Shown here: positions 11,203 to 12,283 of the stretch, piece by piece | Numbering within the stretch: position 1 is the first letter of the stretch | Layout: the number at the start of each line of letters is the position of its first letter | Assembly (NCBI GenBank): GCA_964589815.1 | Contig: CAZPUR010000016.1 | Coordinates: 1 to 12,283 of the forward strand | Reading direction: 5' to 3' | DNA length: 12,283 nt | From: CAZPUR01 sp964589815 | GTDB lineage: Bacteria > Patescibacteriota > Microgenomatia > UBA1400 | Made by a program: the position numbers and the translations under genes | The notes under the pieces: generated by a model | Told to the model about the DNA's origin: nothing | Databases searched by the model: none | What the model saw: only the letters and a program-made list of their open reading frames with translations

Positions 11203-11613
11203 CTACAAAAATATCCTTTTACTGGAAAGTATACCCACAACACAAGTTATATTCCCTACCTGTGCCACGCCAAAACCGGCAGCTCGATATTCTGGATTTT
11301 CTAAAACCTCCCTGTGGGGAGGAGAGTTTTCCCAGCAGGAAACAGCCATATCAACATTACCAGGTGATGAAAAAGAAAAACCTTGGTTTTGCCCCTCTGT
11401 ATCTACAAGAATAACCTCTCCCCTAATTTCATTAAATTCCATTTTTTCTGTACAACCTGGTTGGCTATCACTGCGAAAATGAGAAAAAGGCTCTCTACCT
11501 TCAGCCATTTCTTGGGCTCTTTCTTGGGCAATTCTGGCCATCTCTGGCTCATATCCAAGAAGAAAGGCCTGGGTATTAGCTCTCAACTGATTAATTCTAT
11601 TTATAATCTCCAT
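11203..11613 (-). CDS. CAP-domain protein (SCP/PR-1/YkwD-like)
   Basis: 136 residues forming one CAP domain. It begins with the helix INQLRANTQAFLLGYEPEMA, then AQERAQEMAE, FSHFRSD (His45), a GE of the GEN type in RGEVI (Glu66), and the signature WENSPPHREVLENPEYRAAG (94-113) with Glu95 and His100, followed by FGVAQVG. The four residues of the CAP cavity (His, Glu, Glu, His) are thus present. Bacterial members are usually exported. Here no signal peptide is encoded, which is odd, so it may be cytoplasmic or carried out by another route. Three Cys (54, 93, 124). Function in bacteria is mostly unknown. Minus-strand TATAAT at 11630-11635 lies 16 nt before its ATG. Confidence 0.85.
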   Translation of the reverse strand: MEIINRINQLRANTQAFLLGYEPEMARIAQERAQEMAEGREPFSHFRSDSQPGCTEKMEFNEIRGEVILVDTEGQNQGFSFSSPGNVDMAVSCWENSPPHREVLENPEYRAAGFGVAQVGNITCVVGILSSKRIFL

Positions 11614-11629
11614 AATAGGAATAGGAGCA

Positions 11630-11673
11630 ATTATATCATTAATAGACCAAAATTTGCTTTATTAAGGTATAAT
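11630..11673. promoter_or_regulatory. Divergent -10 boxes between the CAP gene and the next gene
   Basis: Minus strand TATAAT at 11630-11635 for the CAP gene and plus strand TATAAT at 11668-11673 for the gene at 11682. The two would-be transcripts start about 56 nt apart and face away from each other, so polymerases would compete. Clear -35 boxes are lacking. Confidence 0.5.
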
Positions 11674-11681
11674 TAATGTCT

Positions 11682-11969
11682 ATGAGTGAAGAAATTGAAT
11701 TGCAATGGCATCATTGTGAGAAGTTTATTCCATTGGCACAAATGACATTTTTTATCCCAGCAAACTGGATTGCTAAAGACCTAGTAAGGGCAATAGCTGG
11801 AAATGAGGAATATCATCTTGATGACCCTGAAGTTAGACAAGAAAGAATAGAAGCTACCAAAGCAGTTATTATAGCTGCGCGTCATGGGAGAATTAAACAT
11901 ATCCCAGACGGTGAAGCTGATATAATATGTAGGGTTTGTAGAAATGATACTTGCAGTATTGAAAGATAG
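11682..11969 (+). CDS. Hypothetical protein, 95 aa, with C-terminal Cys cluster
   Basis: ATGs at 11676 and 11682 are both possible. The perfect -10 TATAAT ends at 11673, which puts the transcription start near 11680 and favours the second ATG. The protein runs MSEEIELQWHHCEKFIPLAQ, a hydrophobic stretch MTFFIPANWIAKDLVRAIAG, then a helix EVRQERIEATKAVIIAARHG, and ends IICRVCRNDTCSIER. The Cys-x2-Cys-x4-Cys tail with the early HHC could bind a metal (inference). Soluble. No family recognised. Confidence 0.6.
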   Translation: MSEEIELQWHHCEKFIPLAQMTFFIPANWIAKDLVRAIAGNEEYHLDDPEVRQERIEATKAVIIAARHGRIKHIPDGEADIICRVCRNDTCSIER

Positions 11970-12004
11970 AGTTTCAACTTCGAACTCCGCTTGCCAAGAG
12001 TATG

Positions 12005-12271
12005 TCAAGAGAGATCGCGTATGTTTTCGAGGCTATCTACAGTAGTTTGGAACCCGTCAGGGTTAAGTTCACAACCTTCGCATGATAATACTCGACCTTC
12101 TGCCTTAAGGGTTATTGTTACCGCTTGTTTGTCACCTTTAGGAAAACACCAATTTACTTGTTCTTGTACATCCAAAACTGGCATGAATAAATCAGCACCC
12201 AGGGGACTTCCCTTTGCACTTGAGCAAACATCATTTACTCTCACTTCTTTCTGAAAGGTTAATGAGAACAT
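12005..12271 (-). CDS. Hypothetical protein, 88 aa
   Basis: Minus-strand ATG 12269-12271 to a stop at 12005-12007. It has a strand-rich character: MFSLTFQKEVRVNDV, GADLFMPVLDVQEQVNWCF, KQAVTITLKAEGRVLSCEGC, then ELNPDGFQTTVDSLENIRDL. Cys-Glu-Gly-Cys and two further Cys are present. I prefer this strand to the plus-strand frame over the same bases (11991-12254), which is rich in Ser, Thr and Cys without order, because a perfect -10 box lies 6 nt before this start. No family recognised. Cytoplasmic. Confidence 0.6.
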   Translation of the reverse strand: MFSLTFQKEVRVNDVCSSAKGSPLGADLFMPVLDVQEQVNWCFPKGDKQAVTITLKAEGRVLSCEGCELNPDGFQTTVDSLENIRDLS

Positions 12272-12277
12272 AGGCGT

Positions 12278-12283
12278 ATTATA
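12278..12283 (-). promoter_or_regulatory. -10 box of the last minus-strand gene (leaderless)
   Basis: TATAAT on the minus strand at the window edge, then 6 nt (12272-12277) and ATG. The -35 box would be outside the window. Confidence 0.6.

Noticed and set aside
11991..12254. Plus-strand frame of 87 codons at the window end
   Set aside because: Opposite the minus-strand gene that has a -10 box at the usual spacing; no structure-like pattern.

Overview
The window looks like part of a small, AT-rich genome of the Candidate Phyla Radiation (Patescibacteria), probably near the Microgenomates. The lineage is inferred, not proven. The signs are: a MurT/GatD pair, a bacterial Elp3-type radical SAM enzyme, a DUF5674 protein, tRNAs without encoded CCA, start codons placed about 6 nt after a -10 box with no Shine-Dalgarno, and many tiny hairpin and heptamer repeats, some inside conserved genes.

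Layout. 1-1140: the 3' end of an unrecognised gene, then a gene-poor, apparently decayed stretch with one small two-helix membrane ORF and a tRNA-like inverted repeat. 1142-1613: an unrecognised gene split by a frameshift. 1610-2369: an SDR reductase (minus strand). 2441-3007: a membrane-anchored glucosaminidase-type hydrolase. 3016-3197: a consensus promoter, a hairpin with a T8 tract, and an inverted operator-like repeat. 3198-5537: murT and gatD (lipid II amidation). 5596-5790: a small orphan gene. 5834-6044: a broken inverted piece of tRNA-Leu, then intact tRNA-Leu(UAG). 6102-7127: a class II Fic protein flanked by related TTTAC-rich repeats. 7251-7451: two tRNA-Arg(UCU) genes, one lying inside an intron of the other. 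7461-8993: elp3. 9057-9743: a Trm9-like methyltransferase, divergent from elp3. 9751-10304: a DUF5674 gene and a coupled small gene. 10404-10475: tRNA-His. 10575-12271: five small accessory genes, one of them a CAP-domain protein.

The most striking feature is at 7251-7451. A tRNA with intact acceptor, D, anticodon and T arms is interrupted in its anticodon loop by 129 nt. The two ends of that insert pair with each other, and a second complete tRNA-Arg(UCU) sits at the tip. The insert is too short for a self-splicing intron. Ten bases away starts the gene of an Elp3-like enzyme, and divergent from it lies a Trm9-like methyltransferase. In eukaryotes these two families act in succession on wobble U34, and tRNA-Arg(UCU) is a classic substrate. 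This could be a local U34 modification module with an unusual, split-tRNA-like precursor.

The cell-wall genes (hydrolase, murT, gatD) form a second functional theme. Most intergenic hairpins share a CC-N3/4/5-GG apex on different stems, and several have been absorbed in frame into gatD and elp3.
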